From the IMG/VR virus record IMGVR_UViG_3300021356_000043, positions 1 to 42,650 of that record: 42,650 bases of DNA, one strand, 5' to 3'. A program made the position numbers and the translations under genes. This DNA is from a virus. The notes below the pieces were generated by a model. The model did no database searches and had not been told where the DNA came from. It was given only the letters and a program-made list of their open reading frames with translations. Below are positions 9,256 to 18,000 of this stretch, one piece after another (position 1 is the stretch's first letter; the number at the start of each line of letters is the position of its first letter).

Positions 9256-9879
9256 TTATTTTCCTATCACCATAAATCTTTTCATACCATTACTCAAAGT
9301 CTTTGTTCCACTGTAATATATATGACTAATACTAGACTGATCGGCAAGTTCCTCTGGGTCTCTTACACAATTAATATGATCATCATACTTATCTTCATCT
9401 GTGGATTGTAAAACATACATAGGAACATCTTCTATTTGTTCTTCTACTCTTTTTCTCATATGTCTCATAGGAAACATATGTTCACAAGAAGTGTTTACGA
9501 GTAACTCTATATTACCATGCGACAAATGTTGAGAACACATATCTTGAATATTCAAATCTTTTTCAGAAGAAGTAAATTTATCGGATTGATACCTATTAAA
9601 TGTTTTGGATATTTCTACAGCATATGGATCTATTTCATAGTTACACATATATTCTGTATGATTTGATAATGCATAAGCCAAGTATTGACAAAACCATCCA
9701 CCTACTATCGCAGTGTTTTCAAAAATTATTCCTAGTTCATCAAGTTGTTCTTTTATCCATAACTTACCTTCAGCATGAGGTAATATCAGAGACACATCTA
9801 TTCTGTCTGCAACGAAAGGATACCTCTCTTTGCATAAAGTAAGACTATTAAACCAACATGCTAAACGTTCTGCTTCCAT
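9256..9879 (-). CDS. Methyltransferase-like protein (NTSCEHM family)
   Basis: A 207-residue Rossmann-like protein. A degenerate SAM loop 'NTAIVGGWFCQYLAYAL' lies near residues 55-71, and 'YEIDPYAVEI' (81-90) has the acidic residue that would bind the SAM ribose. 'LLVNTSCEHM' (126-135) carries the N-T-S-C-E-H-M signature I associate with small phage proteins annotated as methyltransferases. The glycine loop is not canonical, so catalysis is uncertain. It overlaps the upstream glycosyltransferase by 19 bases and ends one base before the PP-loop gene start. Confidence 0.68.
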   Translation of the reverse strand: MEAERLACWFNSLTLCKERYPFVADRIDVSLILPHAEGKLWIKEQLDELGIIFENTAIVGGWFCQYLAYALSNHTEYMCNYEIDPYAVEISKTFNRYQSDKFTSSEKDLNIQDMCSQHLSHGNIELLVNTSCEHMFPMRHMRKRVEEQIEDVPMYVLQSTDEDKYDDHINCVRDPEELADQSSISHIYYSGTKTLSNGMKRFMVIGK

Positions 9880-10586
9880 ACTTTTTCAATCGCTCTATCA
9901 TCTTTATCAGAACTGTTATTGAATAAACACACGAGATGATCTTTCCTTAACATATTCTTTTGCATGTCCATTGGAAACACGTTCCCTTTATACCAAGAAT
10001 AGATTTTTCTTTTTTCAAATAAATTAAATTTCTTTGACTCATCTTTTTTGATATTATACCAAACTCTGTTCAAATAATTGTCTATAGTCTTGTAAGTAAA
10101 GAAAACATATTCAGCGTTATCATTTACCTGATTATACACATCTAACAGTTGTCCTCTATTCCATCTTATAACAGAAGAGTTTATGAGAGGTGATACGCCT
10201 TTGTTATAGTTTTTTCTACACACATCTATGTCATTCCACCAACCTCGAACAATCCATGGTTTATCCATTTCTAATTGAAAGAAATAGTCTAAGGTTCTAT
10301 GGAAGACAACATCAAGATCAAAGAATAAAAACTCTTGACCTAAAATTCTTGGGAATAGTTTTTCATTGAACATATAAAACTTTCTATATGCCCAAAAGTG
10401 ATTTTTCTCTGGAATGTAATGTTTATCCCAGAGTGTAGGTAATTTTATATGATAATCTTTTTCTGGTTTGTCAGTAAGACAGTAAAAGTTAAAGTCACAA
10501 GAAAGTCTTAATTCTAATTCTTGTTTTAACTTTTCTTCGTATCCATCATACTTGTCACCCCACTTTACACATAATACATTTTTCAT
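9861..10586 (-). CDS. Glycosyltransferase-like protein (DxD), paralogue 2
   Basis: A 241-residue protein that starts 'MKNVLCVKWGDKYDGYEEKL', like its paralogue at 7227-7925. The DxD strand is 'LFFDLDVVF' (D90, D92), followed by 'WIVRGWWNDID' and 'PLINSSVIRWNRGQ', the acceptor-side loop seen in phage and bacterial GT-A transferases. 'KDHLVCLFNN' near the C-terminus could supply the histidine that binds the donor diphosphate. It is the first cassette gene, starting immediately after the stop of a structural gene, so it is probably co-transcribed with virion genes. The likely job is glycosylation late in infection; the substrate is unknown. Confidence 0.75.
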   Translation of the reverse strand: MKNVLCVKWGDKYDGYEEKLKQELELRLSCDFNFYCLTDKPEKDYHIKLPTLWDKHYIPEKNHFWAYRKFYMFNEKLFPRILGQEFLFFDLDVVFHRTLDYFFQLEMDKPWIVRGWWNDIDVCRKNYNKGVSPLINSSVIRWNRGQLLDVYNQVNDNAEYVFFTYKTIDNYLNRVWYNIKKDESKKFNLFEKRKIYSWYKGNVFPMDMQKNMLRKDHLVCLFNNSSDKDDRAIEKVWKQNV

Positions 10587-11090
10587 TTAAAATTCTAAGT
10601 ATAATTTTACCACTTCTTTTATTGACTTAGCCTTACGAAGTTTCGCTTTTAATACTCTATTATCAGAATAGTTTACGTGGTCTCTTTCAAACATTTTTAG
10701 TTTCAAAGAGAATATTTCTTTATCTGCAGTTTTGGTTGTATCGTCTAAGTATTTCAAAAGAAGATTGTGGTCTACACCATTATCATTGATAACATCGACA
10801 TATTCATTATTCTCTTTTGCAATTCTGACTAACTCAGCCTCATAAGAAGTTCTTTGTTCACGAATTCTTTTATATGTTCTTTCGTGAATCCAATCTTCTG
10901 TTACTTGCGTTAAAACACCATCATCATTTCTTTGAGTATTTAAAAATTCTTTATAAATGTCTGGATCTTTATTTACTTCAATATAGAATGGTCTGGTAAC
11001 TTCACCTGTAGGATCTAACCAAAGTGATTCTAAAATTGATCTGTCATTATTAGTAAAGTAAGCATCGACAAAAGTATGTCCTTCAATCAT
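10587..11090 (-). CDS. Conserved structural-operon protein, helical
   Basis: A 167-residue protein of no assigned family. The first 60 residues look globular ('GHTFVDAYFTNNDRSILESL'). The region from about 70 to 167 is charged and helical ('ERTYKRIREQRTSYEAELVR', 'LRKAKSIKEVVKLYLEF') and could form a coiled coil. It lies one base after the virion protein ending at 11092 and is directly followed by the glycosyltransferase gene, so it belongs to the late structural transcript. A small tail-associated or chaperone protein is a guess from position. Confidence 0.65.
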   Translation of the reverse strand: MIEGHTFVDAYFTNNDRSILESLWLDPTGEVTRPFYIEVNKDPDIYKEFLNTQRNDDGVLTQVTEDWIHERTYKRIREQRTSYEAELVRIAKENNEYVDVINDNGVDHNLLLKYLDDTTKTADKEIFSLKLKMFERDHVNYSDNRVLKAKLRKAKSIKEVVKLYLEF

Positions 11091-11091
11091 A

Positions 11092-12108
11092 TCAAGTCCT
11101 ATTTAATCGTAACGTCCATGTATCTACAACGGCTACAGTACCGTTAGGAAATTCTTGAGCACGATAATCATCATTTCCAACAAACCTTGTTCGATAAGCA
11201 CCTGTCACTCCTGTCAACTCTGAGTTAGTCATTGATGTTCCCTTTGCAGTTCCAATTCCGTTAATGTTATATTCTAAAGTATGTCCTGCACCATTATATA
11301 TCTGTGCTCTAATTAACCCACAAAATAACTGGTGAAATTCATTTTGAGTCATTTCTCTTAGACCTGCAGGATTGTTTCTTCCATTACTTGTCTTGTCAAT
11401 CACCAAAGGCAATCTGTAAGTTTCTAATACTCCATCATTTTTAAATAGTCTAAAAGTATTTTGAGTAAGTGCTGTTCCTGATTGATAAGTTCCATCTGTA
11501 CCAATTGCAGCAGGATCAAAAGATTGACCAGACCCTATAGAAGTGTCTGTCACAGTATCTACAAAAACTATACCTAAATCAGAACAATTAGTGTGTGATG
11601 TAGCAGTACTGATAAAAAAAGTTCCACCTGCACGTGCATCTGTTGAACTGAGTTGAATTCTATCAACTACAGGATCTATGAAAGTATCCATAACATCTTG
11701 AAAAGACATTTCTCTTATTGAATTATCATGTTCCATATAAACAGGTTTTGCCGCCCAATCATAATAAGATGGATGACCGCCTGGATTAGTTCTAGTTTGA
11801 GAAATTTTATCGTATGAATTTTCTATGATTTGTTCTGGTTCACCAGTGTCTGTCTCTTGAGGATATTCTGCCGCAAGATCATTAACTGCATCTTGATCAC
11901 CAGTAGATTGTGCAGCAGGCCCTGATCTGTAACGAGTATCATTCATTACAGGTGTAATATTACCATCACTACTGACAACACTTAAATAAACAGTAGGATT
12001 ATCCGCATAACATCTAGCAATGCGTTTGTGAATCTGATCTTTGTCAGAGTCTGTGTATTCTTTTATTGCTTCGTCACTTTTTGTGACTAGTGCTCTGCGA
12101 ACTGTCAT
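11092..12108 (-). CDS. Virion structural protein (fibre/collar type)
   Basis: A 338-residue protein, rich in G, T, S and N as expected for an extracellular beta protein, with a short helical N-terminus ('TVRRALVTKSDEAIKEYTDS'). Mid-protein is 'VDRIQLSSTDARAGGTFFIS'; the end 'NGTVAVVDTWTLRLNRT' is a beta-strand terminus. I do not recognise a defined domain. The start overlaps the stop of the 173-residue 'MARKVTV' protein, placing it among the fibre-attachment genes. Confidence 0.7.
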   Translation of the reverse strand: MTVRRALVTKSDEAIKEYTDSDKDQIHKRIARCYADNPTVYLSVVSSDGNITPVMNDTRYRSGPAAQSTGDQDAVNDLAAEYPQETDTGEPEQIIENSYDKISQTRTNPGGHPSYYDWAAKPVYMEHDNSIREMSFQDVMDTFIDPVVDRIQLSSTDARAGGTFFISTATSHTNCSDLGIVFVDTVTDTSIGSGQSFDPAAIGTDGTYQSGTALTQNTFRLFKNDGVLETYRLPLVIDKTSNGRNNPAGLREMTQNEFHQLFCGLIRAQIYNGAGHTLEYNINGIGTAKGTSMTNSELTGVTGAYRTRFVGNDDYRAQEFPNGTVAVVDTWTLRLNRT

Positions 12109-12629
12109 TATGGTGTACTCATTGTATTCGATGTGGATAAGAAATATCCTGCAAGTACTATATTACCACTTTCTTCTTTGATTGTCAATAGTTTAATATT
12201 GTCTAATGCAGTTTGTACGTTATTGGAATCATCCATGTAAAGAGTTTGTACAGTCGCATCATTGATTGTTGCTTCATCAAAATGTGCACTGTCAACACTT
12301 AAGAAATCAACGTCTAAGTTTTTAATATATGCAGAGTCGATAGTCGCACTATCTGCAATCACTTGACCTGCGTGAACTAGTTTGAAAGATGCAGAGTCAC
12401 AATTAATCCCTTGCATGTGTAGTGGGCCTGCAGACTCACCAAACAATCTCTCATTAATAGAGTCTACGTTATCACCAACTCTATTGAGAGCATCAACTAA
12501 AGTTCCGTCTGCACCATCAAATGTAGAGTCTAAGTCATCTAAGTCGCCCATGTAGTCAGACATGAGATTTGTCTTGGTCATAAATGAACCAACTGCATCC
12601 GTTAAATCTACTGTTACCTTACGTGCCAT
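12108..12629 (-). CDS. 'MARKVTV' structural protein, paralogue A
   Basis: A 173-residue protein. Residues 1-65 ('MARKVTVDLTDAVGSF', then 'SDYMGDLDDLDSTFDG', 'LVDALNRVGD') align with the N-terminus of the next gene (12639-13304), so the pair arose by duplication. The middle contains repeated D-S pairs ('DSATIDSAYIKNLDVDFLSV'), like the repeats of the giant fibre. This suggests an N-terminal docking domain with a short fibre stem. Expected role: fibre or collar component bound to the baseplate periphery. The exact T4 equivalent is not evident. Confidence 0.7.
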   Translation of the reverse strand: MARKVTVDLTDAVGSFMTKTNLMSDYMGDLDDLDSTFDGADGTLVDALNRVGDNVDSINERLFGESAGPLHMQGINCDSASFKLVHAGQVIADSATIDSAYIKNLDVDFLSVDSAHFDEATINDATVQTLYMDDSNNVQTALDNIKLLTIKEESGNIVLAGYFLSTSNTMSTP

Positions 12630-12638
12630 GTCTTACCT

Positions 12639-13304
12639 CTAATTTAATCCAAAGTCTGGTGGGTTTGTATCTACCACACTATCGTCCATTGTATATGCAC
12701 CAAACCTAGTTACATTATTTTGATTTTCTATTCTAAACACTCTTACTCTATCGACCTCAATTGTTGATCCTGTACTGTCTGGTTCTATTGAAAAGTGGTT
12801 TATATATGCATTCGTTATTGTTGCCCTATCATAAACTAAAGCACTATCATTATCTAAGTAATCTAAATGTAAATTATTTATATGTGCACTATCACAAACA
12901 AAATCATATGCATTAGTACCAGGCGAGTCACCCAACCAATACGGTTTATCGTTCTGGTTAAAGTTTGGGCCAGGCATTGCATCATCATAGTTCCATAATC
13001 TATCTGTTCTAAAAATATTTCTAAATCTACCAGAGTCTACATGAAAGTTTGCGGTCACTGGTTTAGGCATAACTCGTTTTGCTTCGAAAAACAATTCATG
13101 TATTTCGTCTACAGGATTACCTAGAGAGTTTAAGGCGGCAACTAAATTAGAATCTTGTCTCGTATCTGGTGGTGGAAAAAACTCATTGGAATCAAACATA
13201 GCACCTAAATCATCCAAATCACCTATGTAATTTGACATGGTTTGAGTCTTGGTTTTCCAAGTACCGATAGTGTTATGTCTTTGTACGGTAACCTTACGTG
13301 CCAT
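12639..13304 (-). CDS. 'MARKVTV' structural protein, paralogue B
   Basis: A 221-residue paralogue of the preceding entry. It shares 'MARKVTV', 'MSNYIGDLDDLGAMFDS' and 'LVAALNSLGNPVDEIHELFF', then has its own region with 'DSAHINNLHLDYLDNDSA', matching the D-S stem of paralogue A. It begins at the stop codon of the small coiled-coil gene. Keeping two tandem copies with different C-terminal parts suggests two related fibre adaptors or a heteromeric collar. Function is inferred from position only. Confidence 0.7.
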   Translation of the reverse strand: MARKVTVQRHNTIGTWKTKTQTMSNYIGDLDDLGAMFDSNEFFPPPDTRQDSNLVAALNSLGNPVDEIHELFFEAKRVMPKPVTANFHVDSGRFRNIFRTDRLWNYDDAMPGPNFNQNDKPYWLGDSPGTNAYDFVCDSAHINNLHLDYLDNDSALVYDRATITNAYINHFSIEPDSTGSTIEVDRVRVFRIENQNNVTRFGAYTMDDSVVDTNPPDFGLN

Positions 13305-13504
13305 TACAACTTCTCTAAAATTTGTTTCATCATATCTTTAAGATCAGAAACATCTTTTTTCAGATCTTCTATCTCTTCTTGTTTTTTCTTCCACGCCTTT
13401 TTACGGGCTCTTGCTGCTTTTATCTCATCAGTACTAGTATTCAAGACTACTCCACGTTCATCCTTCACTAAACCTTCATAACCATCAACTTTTTTATAAG
13501 ACAT
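13304..13504 (-). CDS. Small coiled-coil protein
   Basis: A 66-residue protein: 'MSYKKVDGYEGLVKDERG' then a long charged helix ('KKAWKKKQEEIEDL', 'DVSDLKDMMKQILEKL') with leucine/isoleucine heptads. The N-terminal motif ('YKKV.G.EGLV.D') is one I associate with small proteins beside baseplate genes in marine T4-like phages. Start and stop overlap both neighbours by one base, so it is translated in a fixed ratio with them. A small oligomeric assembly factor is plausible. Confidence 0.68.
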   Translation of the reverse strand: MSYKKVDGYEGLVKDERGVVLNTSTDEIKAARARKKAWKKKQEEIEDLKKDVSDLKDMMKQILEKL

Positions 13505-15093
13505 TATACACTCAATGCGATTACTCTTAAATCCTTTATACTTGGAACTTGTGCAGAGTTAGTAGAAGTCATAACAATTTTCAATTGAAATTTTGTAAAG
13601 GCAGGAACGTTACCTGCTTGTCCACCAATCAGATATTCGTATTCTCTAAATGTTCGTTTATCTGCATCTGGGGGGTTGTTAGAAGATGATGCTTTGTAAA
13701 CCCAATCTACAGAACGAATATCTGTACCTTCATCACAAGTTCTATAATAAAGTTTTATTCCTGCAGGTTTTGGTCTATTAGCGGCAAGAATAACTTTCAA
13801 TCCAACTGCAGTTTCTGCGAGAGTTGTTACAGTTGTAATATGTTTAGCAGGGCCAGATGTACCCTTCGCATTTGTCTCTGCAACAAAATTCAAAGGAACA
13901 TTAAATCCTTGAGTTGCTGCAGAATCCTGATTATCGATAACATTGTCGATTAATGCAAGTGATGTTCTTTGAAGATCAATTACAGGTGAAACGGTATCAA
14001 GTGCAGTAGACATTTTGATTTCCATTTCTGCAGTTGCAGCACCTACTGCAATCTCTACATCTGCAATTGAGTCTGCAGCGACAACATATGGATGTTCTAA
14101 TGCAAAATTATTTTTATTTAAATTTATCCCTGTAAAGTCGGCATCTACTGTATAAGGTGTTTCTGTACCTGCAAGAGATTTACCACTAGTACCTTTGAAA
14201 GAAGCATATAGATCAGTTCCATTTGGTTTTAGATTGGCAATAAAAGGCCATACAACTGAGTATGGAATGTTTTTTGTACTTTGTACTAATGATCCACCAC
14301 CTACTTCGTCAGAATCTGCAAGACCATTTATTTTAAACTGAAATCCACTTGCGTCTATTGCAGTGATGGTATGATCTCCATTAAGTTGACTTGTCGTAAA
14401 TCCACCAACAGCATTAGATCCTGATATGGAAACTGTGTCTCCAATCTGTAGTCCATGGTTTGTGTGATAGACTCTAACGTCACTGTCTGCTTCGTAAGTT
14501 CTAATTGGATTCTCGTTCAATAGTTCACGAGGAACTGAAGCATTTTTTAACTTGACAACTGGCAAAGTTGTGGTAGTATCAAACACCGCACGAACAATAT
14601 CAAACTTCAAGTCTTGCTTTTGGTTTGCTGAGAATGTTGCACCATTCTGCGAGTAAAACAAACTACCTAAGTTAGGGTTTAAGTTTACACGTGCAGATGC
14701 AGAACCTATAATCTGTTCATCGATTTCTGATATGAATATTTCATACTCTGGTGTCTCACAGTAAACTACAATTGCATAGTCTGTCAAACCATCTAAAAAG
14801 ATAGGTTCATTGAAAGTAAACGCTGTTGCAGTCGAACCATCTGTTGATGTTTGAACTGCATTGTGTGCGACATAAACTGTAGACCCAGGCACGACCTCAA
14901 CATCAGAAGGCATACCATTCCTCATTGGTCTGATATGCAACATGACAGGAAGTTGCAATTCTGCAGTTGCAGGAAAAGTTGTTTTAAAGTATAAGTTTAC
15001 TTTAGTTGCAAAAATCCCATCTGTTTCATCGACATAAAATGATTGAGCAATCGGGTTTTTATTTTGTTGATATCCTAAAGAGTTTATTGACAT
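13504..15093 (-). CDS. Baseplate-periphery structural protein, 529 residues
   Basis: The N-terminal 180 residues follow the 'NPIAQSFYVDETDGIFATKV' pattern: an 'AQSF/AQTF' strand, then 'LQLPVMLHIRPMRNG', 'STDGSTATAFTFNEPIFL' and 'LGSLFYSQNGATFSANQKQD'. In marine T4-like phages this domain is found in, or next to, DUF4815 baseplate proteins. A middle beta domain ('YHTNHGLQIGDTVSISGS') follows. The C-terminal part reads like a jelly-roll ('GIKLYYRTCDEGTDI', 'FTKFQLKIVMTST'). It overlaps the following 1340-residue gene by one base; a partner role in fibre attachment, functionally like T4 gp9/gp10, is inference. Confidence 0.72.
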   Translation of the reverse strand: MSINSLGYQQNKNPIAQSFYVDETDGIFATKVNLYFKTTFPATAELQLPVMLHIRPMRNGMPSDVEVVPGSTVYVAHNAVQTSTDGSTATAFTFNEPIFLDGLTDYAIVVYCETPEYEIFISEIDEQIIGSASARVNLNPNLGSLFYSQNGATFSANQKQDLKFDIVRAVFDTTTTLPVVKLKNASVPRELLNENPIRTYEADSDVRVYHTNHGLQIGDTVSISGSNAVGGFTTSQLNGDHTITAIDASGFQFKINGLADSDEVGGGSLVQSTKNIPYSVVWPFIANLKPNGTDLYASFKGTSGKSLAGTETPYTVDADFTGINLNKNNFALEHPYVVAADSIADVEIAVGAATAEMEIKMSTALDTVSPVIDLQRTSLALIDNVIDNQDSAATQGFNVPLNFVAETNAKGTSGPAKHITTVTTLAETAVGLKVILAANRPKPAGIKLYYRTCDEGTDIRSVDWVYKASSSNNPPDADKRTFREYEYLIGGQAGNVPAFTKFQLKIVMTSTNSAQVPSIKDLRVIALSV

Positions 15094-18000
15094 TATGCGT
15101 TCTCCATACCCTTATTGCGTCTCATTAATTTACCAATTGTTCTACATAATGGAACACCTATATTTAACATCAATTTTCCGACCTTATTATCCTTGAACTT
15201 ATCTGGTTCCATTCGGTGTGCAATGTGTTGTGCCCATGCGCCAGTAAATGGTCTGACCCATCCGTGGAAATAAACCTTGGATAGTAGAGACTCTTTCTCT
15301 ATCCAGTCTACCATTGGAACCGCCCATGAGTGGTAACCATTGAATACATCTGGATCGTTTTCTGATACCCATATACCAAACTTGTGATCTTGTTCCCAGA
15401 TCTCTTGTGGTAGATACCCTCTGCGATATAGTAGAGAACATAGAACAGTACCATTATTACTTGGTGTACTTGGAGATCCCTGCGCCTCACTGTGATAGTC
15501 TGCTTTTACAGTTTTAGCCTTTGGTGGTATCTTAATAAGTTTTTGATCCTCATTACTCCACTTATAAGTATTACCTTGAACAGTTGGAGTATTATCCTTG
15601 TTACGATTATGGTTAGTTGAACCACCACCACTTTTTGATGGTGCAGGTGATGTAGTTGAACTCTTAGATCCTTCTACTTCTAGAATTCTTGTTGATTTAA
15701 CATCTTGATGAACAGTATCAAGTGTACCTTGTGCAGTGTAAATACCTCTAGCGATAGTACCTGCAAGTTTTTCTCTATTGACAGAAACGTCCATCAATTT
15801 AATTTCATGTGTACCAGATCTAAATCTAAAGGTACTGTTGTTAGGTATCATGAAAGATATGTCTACTGCACCAGTAATGTCAGTAGTCAATGTACCCGAA
15901 CCATCTATGTGTGAAGTTTTATTAGATAATGTATTACCATAATCCTTCGTTGTAGAAGAGTGTTCTACAAATGTAGCCTCACGAACATAGTCTGCCATGT
16001 TTTTACCATCCATGAACAAGAAAACATTAGAGTTAGGTCTCATACCTTGTGCACGAATACTCACAATACGAGATCTTATGAATGGTAACAATGCAACTTG
16101 CAATACTCTTGAACCAATAACTTCTTCAACAACACTTTCTGAAACAACCTTGTTTACAGTTTTAGTAGTTGTTCTACCTGCAGTTTTTGAAATGGTGTTT
16201 GTTTCATCTCCAACTTTTAGGTCTTCAAGATCTTTACCACCCCAATTCCATTCCCAGTTATTCCAGTTTGCAGCCTGATTAGTAGACAGTTTTTCACCAC
16301 CGTCAATAACAGTTCTACTTTCTACTTTCTTATCTTTCCACTCATCAGAGGCAGGAGATATTCTTAGATTTCCTGTAAATACAGAATTGGAATATGGATT
16401 AACCTTTACTGCTTTTGTTGCAAACTCTTGGGTGATGTATGTTGACTCGGTATAGTTGATATAAACATTATCACCTCTGCGTACAACACCTGTTGAGTTA
16501 TCAGAATCAAATAGTAATCTAATATTGTCTTCTGTAAATGTTGGACGTAAAATACCAACTGAAGGATCTAAAGATGCCAAGTAATCTTGATTGTCTACAT
16601 CAGATAACATATGAGTTGTAAAGTTATCTACAAAGAAACCTGACTTAGTTCTGTTCAATCCTGCAGAGTCAAGAACCTCAAAACTGTTAGTTGCAAGTTC
16701 TAACATGTTAAGAGAAGTTGCTTCCTCTAGATTTGAAATACGTTTTTCTAATTGGTTAATATCATCCATAGTATATCTACGATGATCTATTTTTTGAACA
16801 CTTACATCATTCGCGTTAAGAGTGTTTGGATATAATACAAAATTATAAAGTGGTAAAGTGTTTTCTTGTGCAACAGGGAACTGAGGATCAAACGCATCAG
16901 GGCCTCTGGTTATATCAAGTTCACCATCTGTGTTAATTATTAACTTGTGCGCTCTTGACAAATAGTAAGTATTGTCAGATGTTACCAGATCTGTAGGAGT
17001 TGGTAAGTATGATATGTTCGCCTCTGTAAAGTTTCCTGAAGAATTCATGACAGGACGGAAATCATATGCATCCCTAAGACTTATAATCTCACCAGTAGAT
17101 CTTGTGAAACTTGGAATGTCTGCATAGTCTACGACACCAGTATATGAGTTAACTGCAAAGAAGTTACCTGCACCATGGTTGAAGTGATCAAACTTAACAT
17201 AAACATTTCCTGAAGGTGCCGACTGACCACCGTTCAGAACTAATCTACCTAATCCATAAAAGTTGTCTCTCTGTCCATCATCAACAGTAAACTTGTATGC
17301 AACACTTGCACCATCAGAATCTTGAAGAGTTACACGTTTTACTTTAAAAATGTCTGGTGTTTGTAAGTCAAGGTATTGTTCACCAGTTTGCGGATCTGTT
17401 TGCATAGTGGTGGTTACAGTAGCATTTTCTGTTAATGTTTTTGCACGAACAATAGGTGTTGAAGTAACACCGTAAACATATACTTTAACAGCTGTATTGC
17501 TTGGTAGACCTGTAATTGTTGTCGTATTAGATCCAGTGTTCAATCCACCAAGAGTTCCATTATCTACTTTGCCAGAGGAAGTAAATATTAACCAATCACT
17601 TACATTTGTTAGAGTGTATGCAGTAGGAATACTTACAGTGAAGTTACCTGCGCCATCAGAAGTTCCTGATCTCAATATCTGAACTTCGATTTGTTGAGGA
17701 TCTATAACTCTTGGTCTTTGTCTGAGTGTTTCATATACTAAGGTATTGTTAGTAGGATCTTCTAGTATAATGTTATTAACTGTAGTCTGAGTTGGGTTAA
17801 AGTAAGATGTACCAGAAGTACCAATAGATTTTGCATTTCTAAAAGACTGACCACTATTCATCTTAATGTCAAATAAATGAAATCTTAAATTTGAACCGTT
17901 CTCATGCACCGCACGAACACGTGCAGTACCAATTGTTGAACCACCATAGTTACGTGCACTTCTTAGATTCTGTTGTGCAAATGTTTTAATGTCAGGGCCA

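Noticed and set aside
12875-12882. TATAAATA on the minus strand inside the 221-residue structural gene
   Set aside because: It is deep inside coding sequence, far from a gene start; likely chance in AT-rich DNA.
15199-16278. Several open frames of 60-93 codons on both strands within the 1340-residue gene
   Set aside because: They are in other frames of a clearly coding gene, with no ribosome sites and no protein-like pattern.
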